Source: Byssothecium circinans
Lineage: Eukaryota; Ascomycota; Dothideomycetes; Pleosporales; Massarinaceae
DNA: 64,000 nt
Reading direction: 5' to 3'
NCBI GenBank assembly: GCA_010015675.1
Contig: ML976988.1
Coordinates: forward strand, 200,806-264,805
Part shown: one piece after another, positions 33,859 to 46,039 of the stretch
How positions within the stretch are numbered: position 1 is the first letter of the stretch
How the letters are laid out: each line of letters begins with the position of its first letter
Translations under genes and position numbers: made by a program
Notes under the pieces: generated by a model
The model's database searches: none
Seen by the model: the letters and a program-made list of their open reading frames with translations, nothing else
What the model was told of the DNA's origin: nothing

Positions 33859-35295
33859 TCAGTTATCGCTGTCACTCAGTGAATCGCGACGAACAGTCCT
33901 CACACCACCACGGCGATACCCAACCATGACATCCCTCTGCCTCCTCTCCCTCCGATTCCCAGCCTGGCTCACACTATCGCTCACAGCGACACTGCCCGCA
34001 GTGCTCAACCCCGGGATATGGCATGGGTAGCTCATATTACCCTGAGCAGGGCCTAGTGCGGCTGTGAAGATGTCTGAAGCAGGAGGAGCTGCGGCCGAGG
34101 TCGACTGGCGAGAAGATCGGTGCTGTTTCTGCGGGGATTGAGACGAGGGACGGGAGCGCGAGCCCTGTGGGCGGGAAGACTCGCGGCGGGTACGGGATTC
34201 GCGGGGCTTGGAAGTGGAGCGGCCGTTGGGACGGTAGTCGGAGTAGTAGGAGGATTCGGGGACGGATTCGGGGACGGCTTCGGAGGGGGCGGTGCGCGAG
34301 GGGCTGTCGGTGTAGACACCGGTGTAGACGGTTTGGTCGTCATCGCCGGTTACGAAGGAGTAAGCTGCTGAAGGTGGGGCGCGACGGGCGGAAGGGCCGT
34401 GGGCTTCAGATGGTGCGGTGTATTCGGAGGGGGCGGTGTATCTGTGGGGAAAAGTCAGCAAAACTCATTCAAAGTAGTGTTAGGTATTGAGTGGGATAAC
34501 TCACTCAGTCATCTGCGGAGCCTCAGAAGGTGTAGCCTCCGACTTGGTCTTCTTCACCTTCTTCTGTTCAGCCTTTTCCTTCTTCGCGGCAGCCTTTTGA
34601 GCCTTTGCTTCAGCGGCAGCAGTCTTCGCGGCTTCCTTTTCGGCGGCTTTGGCTTGTCGCATGCGTTCTTTTGCCCGGCGTTCCTTGTCCTTGGCCTCCT
34701 GCTTCTTGTCCTTTTTGCCTGTCTCCTTCTTCTCCTTCTCCTTGATGAGTGGCTGGGCAGAGACGTTGGAGCCGAGTTCGGAGGGTTGAGTGTTGGAGTA
34801 GTCAGTGTAGGTACCATCAGCTTGACGGTTGAGGCCGCCGACACGAGCAGGACGCTCTTGACGATACTCCTTGAGGGCAGGGTCGTGGCGATGGTCCTCT
34901 CCGCGTCGTGAATGTCTCGAGCTTTTGCCGCCGCGCAGGCCGTGGTGATGGCCCTCTTCTGCCTCGCTGACCGTGTCGCTGTACCCAACCGTCGTCGGTG
35001 CGCCAAAGCTTCCTCCATGAACGACGCTTCCACCGCCTAGCCTCGTGCTCTTGGTAGCATTACTCAAGGTCTTGCCGTCCGGTCCTTTCCTGCGGAGCAC
35101 CGTCGACTTGTAATCCTCCCAGTCTTGCTTTCCATGCCAGCGGAATCCGCCATTCTTAGCCCAGAAGAAGAACCACAGCGCGGTCAAAACCATGCCGACG
35201 CCTATGAGAGCGAAGACGACCTGCACACCTATGTTGTTGAAGGCATCTGGGGGCTTTGAGCCCTCGGCGGGGTTGACTTTATAAGAGGGCGCCAT
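33859..35295 (-). CDS. Single-pass membrane protein with long charged tail, conserved hypothetical
   Basis: Two exons (35295-34505 and 34441-33859; GTGAGT donor, CACAG acceptor) give 457 aa. The ATG at 35295 is the first methionine that gives a sensible start; the frame upstream is 5' leader. A short N-terminal segment is followed by one clear membrane helix (VQVVFALIGVGMVLTALWFF, about residues 24-46) and then GGFRWHGKQDWEDYKSTVLRR. The middle is His/Arg/Gly-rich. A Lys/Ala/Glu-rich probable coiled coil follows at about residues 190-255. Exon 2 starts with a TEYTAPSE duplication and continues as a Ser/Arg-rich disordered tail. Topology and function are unknown, and I recognise no named family. 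Confidence 0.8.
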
Positions 35296-35625
35296 GGTGG
35301 GCGCAGGAGAGAGTTGTGCAGTGAGGGCTGAGTATTTTCGGACGAGTAGTGATAAGTGTGGGAAAGTGTGGTGGGTGGAGGAGCGACAAGGTCGCGTTAA
35401 TGTTGGAGGTTGAACGTTTTGCGGGTGGCTGGGGAGGTTAGCAGAGGTGGCTGGGATGACGCACGTAAACAAACGTTGGTGGGGCAACACGCGACCTTCC
35501 ACCTTTAAACAACTCGAACAAACTCGTACAGGTTTATATAGTCTATTAAATAAGAACAGTTATCTATACATTATCGTTGACACCAATTTGAACGTCCAGC
35601 GACAGTCTCCGAAACCCACGGCCCC
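35296..35625. other. Intergenic region between two minus-strand genes
   Basis: 330 bp containing the promoter of the 457-aa membrane protein gene and the 3' end of the 1399-aa gene. AT-rich around 35520-35590. No other feature seen. Confidence 0.5.
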
Positions 35626-38600
35626 TCAAAAATTTATCTCTTCACCGCGCTCGCCTTCGCCTCGTCCCTCCCTCAACAAAGGAAAAATTGCAAATTTCTT
35701 CGTCGTATCTTCTTCTGCATACCCCTGCCTCATAAATCTCCTGAACACCTTATCCAACCTCATCTGCGGAATCGAAATCATCGTCACGCGATTCTGGTTT
35801 CGTAGATGGTTCATATCCATATTCTTCAAGAACATCTTCTCGCGCGACGCGTAGGCGTTGTACAGACGCTCTGCAGCTGCGTACCGATCGAACCCACTGA
35901 TACCATCGCGAACACGCTTGCGCTCGGATGGGTATGAATGGCTTCTTAATTGCGGCGCGAGACCTGAGATGGAATTTGCTAGACAGAACGGCGAATTCGG
36001 AGGCGCGGTGTCTCCCGGTCGTGCGAGCGATGAGTCGGGATGGGTGGTATGGAATGAAGAGGGCGGAAGGGGGAGTGCGGATTCTTTGCTCTTGTATGAA
36101 GTAGGCCTTGTGCTGGCATCGGAAGGAGATCGATGCATATGCTCCAGTTCATCGTAGTCTGAATCGTTGCGCCAGGTTCTGTCCCATAAGTCGCTCCTCG
36201 TCGTAGTAGTACGGTGTACTTGGTCGCTTGAACCGATCGAAGGCTTCATCAGGTCCGCAGTCAGTAGCCCGAGTCTCGGCGTCCCACTCAGCGGATGCTC
36301 CTCCTCTCAGGTAAGGGTTGAAGACTGATGGTCCGGCATACGGTAGCCTGCTTCTAGACCTCCCCCTGGTCCTCTCCATTTCGTCTTCGCTACTGTTCCC
36401 ATCATCGGTCTTGGGCGAGTTCCTTTGCGACCTCGTAACAGGCGTTTCCCCTCCACTATATGTAGGTGACCTACTCCTCTCACCTGAAGTAAATGGCAAT
36501 GCGCAAAAAGAGCACACGGTCCTACTAGCATCCAAGCCACTCCACGGCAACCAACTCTCACACCCTTCACCCTTCTTGTGCCTAAGTCCCTCCCAATTGC
36601 CAACTTCTTCCTCTGGTTTACCTACGGGAACTACCTTACCTTGTCCCAATTCGTAATCGAAGTTCGCCGAACGATTAAGTTCGTCTGGGAGTCCCAAGTT
36701 CTCTTGACTTGACGTTGCAGGAAGACGGACCACGTTCCAGAGCTTTCCCTCTGGCATGCGTGCTGGATGTGGGTATTTGGAGGCTTCGGGAATGGCGGAA
36801 TTAGTGGGACTCACACGGGATCCGAGTGTTGGGCATTTCTGTGGACTGCCGGTGTTGGGGACGGGGACTGCGGTTGGCGGTGGAACCGATGAGGAAGGTT
36901 CTCTAACGTTGACGGCAGGCGTAAAGAACGTCGAGGGCGATGGAGGGGTTGAGAGCGAGTATTGCTCACTTTCATCGTCGGCCATTCCAGGGTTGGAAGT
37001 AGAGTCCGCGTTGTTTCCATGCGTGAGAAGAGTGGCGAGGTGTTGGTCCAGGGCGTGTATTGCTTGTTCAGACTGGGCGAAGTCTGGTTCCAACCTACGT
37101 GATTGAAAAGTCAGCAAGACTTCCAAGGGAGTATCTCTGTAGTGCAAGGATGTGGATGAACAACACGATCCCAGCATCAAGAACTTACTCACCACTCATC
37201 AGTCCCCACACCATTGCCAGACGCCCTCTTATCAAGCTCCCTCTCTCCCTTTGCAAAGCTCTCCACCCTATCCACGAGGTTAATCAAATCTCCCGTATCG
37301 TCAAACGCCTCACTCCCATCCCCACTTCCTTCACTATCACCAGCCGATCTCTCACCACTCTTCGGAACATCAACATCGACAAATCGCATACCACCCCTCA
37401 ACAGCCGCTCATACTCGTCCGGTCCAAAAGTCTCGTCCCAATTCGATGCCGTCCCCGCTAATTCGGTACTCTCATTCTCATCGGGAATCTTGGGTAAACT
37501 AATGAAGACCCGTCTGCCTTGACTCGTATCGGGAAGGAGAATGCCTAGTTCTTCACGGATTTCGAGAATTTCGCGGATGTGGCGGAAGTAGGCATTCATT
37601 TCCATACCTTTGCTATGTTGATCTGGAGATTGGGTCACGTTGTTAGCAGAACTAAGTTTGGAGTTGGGTGTGGAGGGTTAAGTACCTTGAAGTCTTCTAT
37701 AGATTTGCTCGAGCGTGGTTCCGCTCGGCCATTGTAGATAACGTACGGGTCTGTCGAGAAGAACGATGGTGGATACGCTTGGGAAGAAATGGAAAGCTGT
37801 AGCTCCGATATCGTGCGTCTTTGGTTCGCTGTCCGTTGAATCCGTCGTGGAGGTCGCTTCCTTAGTCACTGGTCGTTGAGAATCATCGCCTCCACCACGC
37901 ATTTCCATGACTGGTTCCTTGTTCTCCAACCCCAGCCTCTCCCTCATAGCCCATAACTGCTCTTCTAGCTCGTCCAACTGCTCTTCGGCGCTATCGGTAA
38001 CACTCCAGTCCCTTTCTATCCGCCGTTGCAATCTGGCCATCTCCATCTTCACTAGTGCAGTCTCTTTTCTTGCGGCTTCTGCCTCTGCTTTCGCGTTCGT
38101 GACTTCTTGAGAGGAGGTCTTCATGACGCGCTTCCACTCGCTTGTATTGTGATGCATGATCGTTAGACGCTCGTCTTGCCATTCAAGTGTCTCTTCTAGA
38201 TCATGAATTATCTCGTGGAGACGGTCGATTGAGCGGGTTTGTGCGTTGTTTTGGAGGGAGAGAAGGCTAGCGTAGTTGATCCATGCTTGGAGGGAGCAGG
38301 CGTCCGAGGAAGCCGGGAACCCGTTTTCGGTATCATCATAGATGTTGAAAGGATGATCGTAGACTGTCGCCGGGTCTGGGTTATCATGATAGTCATAGTT
38401 GTCATGGTGAGTTTGGCAAAAGGTGTGCTCTGAGCCCGAAGATCCCGCGCCTCCTCTGAGGTTCGGCTTATCATGCCAATCCAGATCAATATCCTCCTCC
38501 TCACTATACCACCCACTACTCTCCGTTAAGCCGATCTCACGATACCCAGACGATTCAACATGTCCCGAAAACGTGACATCCGGCTTACTGACAAGATACG

Positions 38601-40047
38601 TATCACCCTGGCCCTCAGTGTACCACTCTATCCCAATGTTCTTATCCCACTCATCTCTCGTCATGGTCTTTCGGATCGCGTTCTTGAGCTTCCATTCCAT
38701 ATCATGCGTACGCACGCGAATAACGTTCAAATCTTGCATGGGCACCAGCCGCGACGAAGACGTGGCAGAATCGATTTGTTTGCGGATGATGGCAAAGAGT
38801 TGGTCTCGGTTCGCGCCGTCGGGGAAATGGAAGACTGAAGCTGGCGAAGGGAATGTAAGAGACGGGATATGGGTTTGAGGGATGGTAAAGTTCGCTGGGA
38901 GAGGAATGTAAATGTACAGCTCGGGTATCATTCCAGTGTTCGAAACAATCGGGGGTTGCACATTGGGTGAGGGCTTCCGGGAAAGAGATCGTGCTGCGAA
39001 CGAGTGTGAGACACTACTGTCTCTCTGCTCTTGGTCCCACAACTTGTTCTCGACTTCTTGAAGCATGGCAACTTTGTTCTTGTCGAGGACCTTGTCCGTG
39101 TCTTCCGCGTTATTAGTAGAGCCAGTGTTGGCTACATCGTCGTCGCAGAAATCAAAATCGCCGAAGGTTCCTACTTCTACGTATACAGAAGATTCGGAGT
39201 AGGCTCGTGGCATTTGATATTGAGGCTGAGGTCCTTCAGCACGCCTGGGAAGTTCGTTGTGTAAGGTGCGGCGATGCTCTTTGAAATATCCCCCATCTTC
39301 TTCCTCAGCATGGGCGTCCCTCTCGTCTTTTGACTTTGGAAGACGTGTGAGTGAAGCTTCTTTGATGGTTTCCTCTTCAATCCTTCCCAACTGACACAGC
39401 TTCAAGATCTGCATTTCGAGCTTCGCGATGCGAGCTTTCATCTCCATGATCTCATTTTTATGCGAACCCTCTACCTCGCCATTCAATCCACCCACTTCAA
39501 CTTCATCGTCCATCTCCCGCAGCAGACTCGCCGTATCAGTGCCAATCTCCTTCTTTCCCAGCGCTATCCCATCCTCCACAATCCGCTTAACCAACACCTT
39601 TTTATCCTCTCTAACCCTCTGCTCCAACAACTTCTCATCTGTTTCGACGCTCTTCTCCAGCTCCTTGACCTCCTCCTGCAATCCTTCCGCCTCATTGCAA
39701 GACACATTGTACGCCATATCCACCTCTTCATAGTTGCTATGGCGCCGTTTCTCCTTGAGGCTTTCGACCCAACCTCGTACGCCAAGTGCTTCCAGATCAC
39801 GGACGACAAGCATCAGGTCAAGGTCTTCGGAATTGCCGGGGGTGTGGAAAACTTGATGAATCGGAGATGAGGATCTGGATTCGAGTTCGGCAATGCGTGA
39901 TGCCGCTTGTTCAATGAGCTCATAATTGGAGGAAGAGACGGAGAAGGGCAAGGCTTCGTCGTTGAGGATGCCGATGAGGTCGTGATAGGTAGTAGGAATG
40001 GGAGTGTCAAAAGGTGGCAAAGTATCAGGTGTATCGTTGCGCGCCAT
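35626..40047 (-). CDS. Very large coiled-coil hypothetical protein (four exons)
   Basis: Four reading-frame pieces join into one 1399-aa protein: 40047-37686, 37622-37193, 37094-36220 and 36158-35626. Joins 1 and 2 have good signals (GTACTT...TCCAG with GCTAAC branch; GTGAGT...GTAG with CTGAC branch). Join 3 (GTACAC...TTCAG, 61 nt) is inferred, because two open frames overlap for about 160 bases there and only a length of 3n+1 links them. The first ATG is at 40047 (MARNDTPDTL). Probable coiled coils lie at about 125-240 and 640-745. A globular-looking segment lies at about 395-530 (ELYIYIPLPANFTIPQ, RTHDMEWKLKNAIRKTM), and a CSFC pair near residue 1050. The C-terminus (KMFLKNMDMNHLRNQNRV, QMRLDKVFRRFMRQGYAEED) is basic and helical. 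Family and function not recognised. Confidence 0.7.
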
Positions 40048-41105
40048 CTTGAAGTTGTAGAGCCGGTCAAAGTGTCCGTAAGAACTGCAGCGTTGGGCGC
40101 AGGCTTTTGGCAAAATCTGGATGCGCTTCCACTGTTTGCAACGCTCAAATTGTCCCCAACTTAGAACTTCGGTACTGTAAGGGGTTGTGGTGATATTTCA
40201 ATGTCGTTTCTGAGATGTTAACCTTCGAGAATGAAGAACCAAAGTCCAGCGAGGCGCTGAATGTGTAGAAAGAGCTGATGTTACCGGAAAGCTGGCGATG
40301 GTCTGTCTTGGTAGAAAATATAGAGGAAGACCTGTCGATGTATTGCCCGATACTTATGCAACGATCTATTCACACCCTTCTTAATGCGTTACCCATTTTC
40401 ATACGTGAAGAAAGAGCCCATGGAATGCATCAATCAAGAAAATTGAACTACACGCGCATTAAATGAGCGTTGGCGGTATTGTTTGTGATTCGTTGTTGGA
40501 GTGTCAGCGATAGTAGAATCAGTGAAGCGATACTGTGATTTACAAACTCATGGTGATGACGTGCGGGGTGACGTTGATGTTGAGTATGAAGTGTCAAGCT
40601 TAGAATGAACCGAACGAGAAGATGATCAATCAACACCCGATAATCTGCAAACACATTACTGCCCGCACACCTCCTATCTCGCAAGCTATTGTTGAAAGCG
40701 TGCTAGTGGAGTTATCAAAGGCTGCGCTCCATCCTAATGCATATTGTGTTACGCAAAGTAGCAACACGACATGCCCATAATAGTAAGAATATCCGCGTTT
40801 ATTGAATACGAAATGCTATCTAAATACCACAAACTGGAACAGTTGGGTGTATCATTTGGTGTTGCAAGTGATATGACACCATGAAGGGGAAGGAAACATT
40901 GGATCGTGAAACTAGTCCCACTGGAACCCAACTCTACCCTATAACTATGCATGCTAAACAAAGGATGTTGAGAAGGAGAGAGGAGCAACCGTTACAAAAC
41001 TATGGAATACCGAAATGAAAGAGACTCTCGCCAAAGGCCATTAGCACTACTGTGTCGCCAATTCTGACCAGCAAGCTCCCGGCAAGTGCAATCTGAAGTC
41101 TAGCT
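40048..41105. other. Intergenic region, nothing specific seen
   Basis: About 1 kb between the start of the 1399-aa gene and the 3' end of the next minus-strand gene. No coding signature or tandem repeat noticed. It should contain the promoter of the large gene close to 40048-40300. Confidence 0.5.
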
Positions 41106-42209
41106 TCACGCGCCAACAGCGACGCTCTGGCCAGCAGAATTTTGGTGTTGCTCAGAGGTAGCAACAGCAGGCGATGATTCCTTCGCTTCTGGAGTCGGAG
41201 TGGTATGTGGCTGTTCGGCTGGCGTGCCCGCAGTGAGAGTGACAGTCTTTGGCTCTTCAATGATCTCCTTCTTGACAAGGCTGGTAGTTGTTTGCTTTGC
41301 TGCAGTCTCTTTTGCAGCTTGCTCCTTCTGGAGCTTCCTCAACGCCACTCCAGCCTCGTCGAGAGGGATACGGGGGCTTAGCAGACCACGCGTGAAACTT
41401 CCACGTCGAGAATTCGCCTGGCTGGGAGCATTCGAGTTGGGCGTGGATTGTGTGAGACCTCTGATGCTGCTGGCTCGGGTAGATGAACCGCTTCGCTCAT
41501 CGCGGATACTACCCAGACCTCCACCTCGATACTCGGTACTCCTGGACTCCTGGCTGTGTCGTCGGACCACGAGATCTCGATCGATTGAGTTCTGGCGAGA
41601 CTGTACACGGGAGTTGGCCTGCGAGCGCTGATATTCCGGGTCATCGCGTCGAAGCATGTGGCGGAAGTTCTTGCTAGAGGAATCTATTATCCACAATCGA
41701 TAGGGTCCTGTGCCGATATTATTAACTCTGTGCACAATGCCACACCTATTGAACTTACCTGGAATGAACTCTCCATGCTCGTCAAGAAAATTGACCCAAG
41801 ACACGCCGTCGTCGAGGCGGAAAAAGGAGACGATGATTTTCTTGCCTTGCGAGTTCTCAATCTCGCCATCTTTCTTGCGATCTAAGTAATCTGGTGAGAG
41901 GAGGTAACGCTTCAAGACTTTGGAATAGCGAACCGCAACCGGCGGGTCAACTTTGATGGTCTCCTTGGGCGCTGTTTCTTCGATGGTGAGCACCGGGCCC
42001 CCTTTCGGATCTGCTCCACTGCCCACTGCAGTGATATCTTTGTCCTTCTCTATCAGGAACCATCCCCTTCGAGGAATATACTCATAGAAACCGGGCACGG
42101 GTTCCTCCCAACGCTCTTGGAGTCGCTTCGGTTTCTCGCTCTTGCTGCTGCGGAACCATTTACGCGGCTGGAAGAGCGTTTGGCTTGCGACGAAGAGGTT
42201 CGGCGCCAT
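41106..42209 (-). CDS. Conserved hypothetical protein with aromatic N-terminal domain and disordered tail
   Basis: Two exons (42209-41759 and 41707-41106) give 350 aa. The ATG at 42209 (MAPNLFVASQTLFQPRKWF) is preferred to a methionine 26 codons upstream. The N-terminal half is ordered and rich in Trp/Tyr/Phe (GFYEYIPRRGWFLIEKD, VRYSKVLKRYLLSPDYL, GVSWVNFLDEHGEFIPG), continuing across the splice into PYRLWIIDSSSKNFRHML. The rest is Ser/Arg/Gln-rich, then Lys/Glu/Ala-rich and disordered. The intron (41758-41708) is 51 nt with GTAAGT and CACAG ends and contains no in-frame stop, so the unspliced message would add 17 residues. Function unknown. Confidence 0.75.
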   Translation of the reverse strand: MAPNLFVASQTLFQPRKWFRSSKSEKPKRLQERWEEPVPGFYEYIPRRGWFLIEKDKDITAVGSGADPKGGPVLTIEETAPKETIKVDPPVAVRYSKVLKRYLLSPDYLDRKKDGEIENSQGKKIIVSFFRLDDGVSWVNFLDEHGEFIPGKFNRCGIVHRVNNIGTGPYRLWIIDSSSKNFRHMLRRDDPEYQRSQANSRVQSRQNSIDRDLVVRRHSQESRSTEYRGGGLGSIRDERSGSSTRASSIRGLTQSTPNSNAPSQANSRRGSFTRGLLSPRIPLDEAGVALRKLQKEQAAKETAAKQTTTSLVKKEIIEEPKTVTLTAGTPAEQPHTTPTPEAKESSPAVATSEQHQNSAGQSVAVGA

Positions 42210-43976
42210 ATCGAAACTTCGATATGAAGTGTTGGAGATGTGAAAAGAAAGTCTGGAAGTGTGTGAAGTTGAGGCTAGCTGTTTCAAAAAAGGTTCGGTG
42301 CGTCCAGCAAGTTGATGCGGAAGTTAAGGTGATATGGCGGTATTGTATGCCCAACTGTAGAGAGCGGCGCAAAGTGCGCTTCGAAAAGAGCAATCGTCGT
42401 CGATACCACCCCCAAATTCGCCTACTTGGCACAGCCGCTTAGCGAAGACGAGGTAGATGATGTGCGAAAGGGTAGATCACACGACTGGAAGACAATCAGG
42501 TATTGGTCTCCACCGAGGATCTCGCAAAGGACGCAAATTAGGACTGACGGGTTCACACCACTGCGCGGGGGCGAGCGCAACGGCAACGCAGGCAAGTTGG
42601 GCGAAAAGAGACTCGTGCTGTGTTAATAGTTGATTCTCGCTGAGAATAACAAACCAGGTTCTAGGAGTCTTTGGCGAGAAAATTTGAAATGATGATTGGA
42701 AAAGGGGAAAACGTCGTTTAGTTTCTCTGCAGAGTACGTGCGGGAGCTAAAATAGTCCTGGCGCAACGGTGGAGAAGATTGCGGAAGGATTGTCCTTCGA
42801 CGAGTTGTTTGAAGGGAAAAGGTGATGAATAATGTAGACTTCACAGGAGGACCGTGGGCGGGATTGGAGGAGTGAACCAAGGAACGGAGTCGGTGTGATG
42901 GCGACAACGCCCGTCAACCAAATTTTTTTTTGCCTGCTGCAGTCAGTATTCGTCATCTTCACCTCTTGCCATTCGCATTATCACATGTGATCTTGCGCTT
43001 CAATGTTAGCTATCGTGTCCCTTTCTATGGGGCCACACTTCACTCCTCCGCTCCACGAACAGGTCCACAGCATCCCGTCGTCCCTACCAGTGCTGAGATC
43101 ACCCGCTCAGCGGCCAATGAGCACGAGCAGATGAACCTCGTGTGGGAGGGGGAGATAAGCGGCTGAGTACGACTTTGTGGATAAAGAGAAAGCCCTTGCC
43201 GTTTCATCGAGAGGGCGGTGTACGGCGCAGGTGTGGTGTTGGTGGTGGTGTTGAGGTGAGCATGCGTATGGAAGCGGAAGGGGAATCGGGTCGATTAGGG
43301 TTGCTGCGGAACATTGACCAGTTGAGTGCCGCCAGCCTTGATGAGTCAGATCCCTGGCCAAAGCAAGCCGAGTTCCCCGACCCTGGAATTCACCTATCAT
43401 CTGTTTACATCTGCCCGTACCGAGCTTGAATTGATACAGTCGTATGGTCAGTGACTGTACAAATTGCAATGTGAACAGTACACGGCCGGTGCTCATCGTT
43501 GAAGGAAGATCGTCACCCATCCGTTCAAGAGGCCAAGGGAAGAACATGGTGAAAATGCGCGGCCGGAAGTACATGCATACAACGGCACTTAATGCCTCTT
43601 TGAGTAGCAATCCTGAAGTGACGCCATCCTTGTGACCCAAACATTGTCAACACCTGCAACATCACTTCACGTGGACGTGAACCCATCGCCGATTTGGGAC
43701 ATCATGCGTGATGAGGTGCACCACCTTGTATCCAAACATGTCGCAACCCTGAACCCATGAAATGCTCATTTTCGCATTGTAGTATCCTATTGCTCATTCA
43801 CGACCATGACCTCATACCCGCAGGTCTCGTGGACGCGATTGAAATGTGTGCAATGATTCGGCTTGGATACATGACTCTCCTCGAATGAGATCAGAGCCGA
43901 CAGGAAAGCCACATCCCATGTGCCGCGCCGTAAGTCAGAGACGCCGTATATGCCCCGCCCCATCGATTCCCGTCCT
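42210..43976. other. Intergenic region, no gene recognised
   Basis: About 1.8 kb. The open frames here lack codon bias and splice context. The part nearest 42210 should hold the promoter of the 350-aa gene, and the part before 43977 the 3' untranslated region of rpl32. Confidence 0.5.
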
Positions 43977-44687
43977 CTATGACTCGGTCTTGACCCTAGC
44001 CTGGCTGTTCGTCACCTTGACACCCAACTGCTTCGCCTTGGCAATGATTTCGACGCGCTTTCGTGCTGAGACGGCGTGGCCGATCCTGTCACATGTTAGC
44101 ATGTTGTTTGCGGAGGTTCTGCGAGGCAAGGCGTACTCTGCGGCGAAGGTCTGGTTATGCATCAAAAGGAGGTCAACATCGCGGGCTGTTTCGGTTAGCT
44201 TTTGTCTAGTTCCTCTTCTTTGGTACAAGGTGCCATACTGTTATGGACGAGGAAAGCCTTGTGACCGCTGGGCATGAGGTGACGGGTCTTTTTGTTGGAG
44301 CCGTAGCCGATCTGTGTGTCGCGTATTCGTCAGCCATGGTCCTCTCTTGATATCGCATTTTTGATTCTCTGGTATTGCGATTCTCATAGTCCGGCCTGTC
44401 ACGTTCAGGCGTACCTTGGGCATAGCGGCCTGTCCCTTGAATCGCCTTCGGACGCGGTTGTCAATACCCTTGGGCTTCCTCCATGACGGGTCAACACCTA
44501 TCATTGTCAGATATTGTCCAATCTCTTCCATTATCTGGTGTCTCTCACATTTGAAACGGTCGGACTGGTGGCGGTTGAAGCGCTTGGGGTCTGTAGAGCG
44601 GTGTCAGTTGCGCAATTCAACATCAATGGAGGGAGGGGCGAGTGTACGCTTCTTGACGATAGCGATGTGCTTCTTTGCGGCGACCAT
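43977..44687 (-). CDS. rpl32: 60S ribosomal protein eL32
   Basis: Cytosolic large-subunit ribosomal protein, 131 aa, split into six exons on the minus strand: 44687-44648, 44590-44549, 44497-44415, 44311-44239, 44185-44137 and 44085-43977. Their total of 396 nt restores the family sequence without gaps: [62 protein letters not shown], then [30 protein letters not shown] and [18 protein letters not shown]. All donors are GTRNG-like and all acceptors are YAG. Because the exons are 40-109 nt, most are too short to appear as long open frames. Five introns in 131 codons is many, though ribosomal protein genes are often intron-rich in ascomycetes. Confidence 0.95.
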
Positions 44688-46039
44688 CTTCGCATAATGT
44701 TAGTATTCCGACAGCGGTTCGGGATGCAGGTATACGCACTTTGACGGGTTGGTGTGGCTGTCTGGACGGGTGGTCTTTGAAATTCTTCCCTTCACACAAA
44801 ATCAAAAACCGATGGTGGGCGCGAAAAGCCAAGAGCGCTAGAGGCCAGCACAAGCGAACCAATCAGACGCAGTCACGTGCAAGACTCTGACCTCGACCAG
44901 ATCCAGCCTCGACCAGACAAGACCTCGACGATATCTCTAGGCTGATAGCGGCTACGCTCACGTTACTGCATTATTAACCCCAAGACGTCTCGAGATCTGC
45001 AACAAGTTAGTCGCTGGGCATGGTAACGTGGCTTCTCAACGGGCAGATGCGGCTGAGCAGATGCCCAGCCCGTCCACTTCACTCTGCCCTCAGCGCACGC
45101 GTGTGCAAGATGCTTTGCTTTCTTTGACTTTTACCTGAGACTCATTCTATACTATTGGAACTCTTCCTAGCTGCGACTTCCCAGGAAATAATGTGGAAAG
45201 CAAAACCTCCCGTGCAGGCGAAGATCATCACAGAGCTTAACCCCTGATATCTGAAGAAGGTTTAGTTCCTACATACAGCGTCTTACCACGCCCGACGGGA
45301 CAAACATGGTTCTGGCAGAGTTCCGGCAGGGATTAGACATAGTCCATCAGCGAATTGGATAGCAAAGGTTTTTAGGATTCTGTCTTGAAAGTCAAGGATT
45401 AGTCTTAAAAATCGAAGATCGTTTTGAATTTTTGTCTCCACTTTTGAAGACTTACTCCAATTAGAGACGCTGGCTACGGTACTGAGTCAGCTCCGTGACG
45501 GGATCCCTGTTTGTCCCGTCGGGCGTGGTAAGGCGCTGTACATTTGAGGCGTTTCAAGAGGGTAATAATGGTTTGGGTCTGAGCAAGCTTTCATCCAACG
45601 GCGTGTCGTCGGCCAGTTCACCGATGCAGTGTGCTGCCCTATGAAGACTTCTGAAACGTTCAAATCCGGCTTGGCCCGAGGCGACCGCCTTGAACGAACG
45701 ACGTTGAGCACAAATACAAGGCCCTTCCATGAACGGGGGATTGTAATTACCCCACAATCTGGGGATCGACAAATACCAACACCTGCTTGGCGATAGTGCG
45801 GGTCCCCTTGCTTCCCAACGCAGCAAGTGCCCAACCTTTGCGAAGAAATGCTCCTCACATTATGGTTCCGAACGAATCAAGCGTTCTTTCTCGGCGATGG
45901 CGGAAAGTGCCCGTAAACAACCGCGAAGAGTACAAGATCGAGCTCTCCTGGCCCTCGAAATCAACATGCTTTATCACTTCACACTTCTAATTGCGTTACT
46001 TCTTCTCTTCTTTTATATTTCTCATGGTTTTAATATAAA
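44688..46039. other. Intergenic region between rpl32 and the MFS gene, containing a MITE
   Basis: Holds the rpl32 promoter and 5' untranslated region on its left, the MITE at 45276-45538, and the MFS upstream region with a TTTTATATTT-like AT box at 46010-46020 close to the ATG. No gene recognised. Confidence 0.6.
45276..45538. mobile_element. MITE with about 32 bp terminal inverted repeats and TA target duplication
   Basis: The left end (CAGCGTCTTACCACGCCCGA, continuing) and the reverse complement of the right end match over about 32 bases with one difference, T versus C at position 6. The 263 bp element is flanked by TA on both sides (45274-45275 and 45539-45540). TA duplications and a CAG start are typical of the Tc1/mariner-pogo superfamily. 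The interior is AT-rich and has no coding capacity, so this is a non-autonomous element lying about 500 bp upstream of the MFS gene. Confidence 0.8.

Noticed and set aside
35626..36249. An independent gene for the 207-codon open frame
   Set aside because: Its N-terminal 30 codons overlap the end of the preceding frame, and a 3n+1 intron joins the two, so I treat it as the last exon of the 1399-aa gene. Doubt remains.
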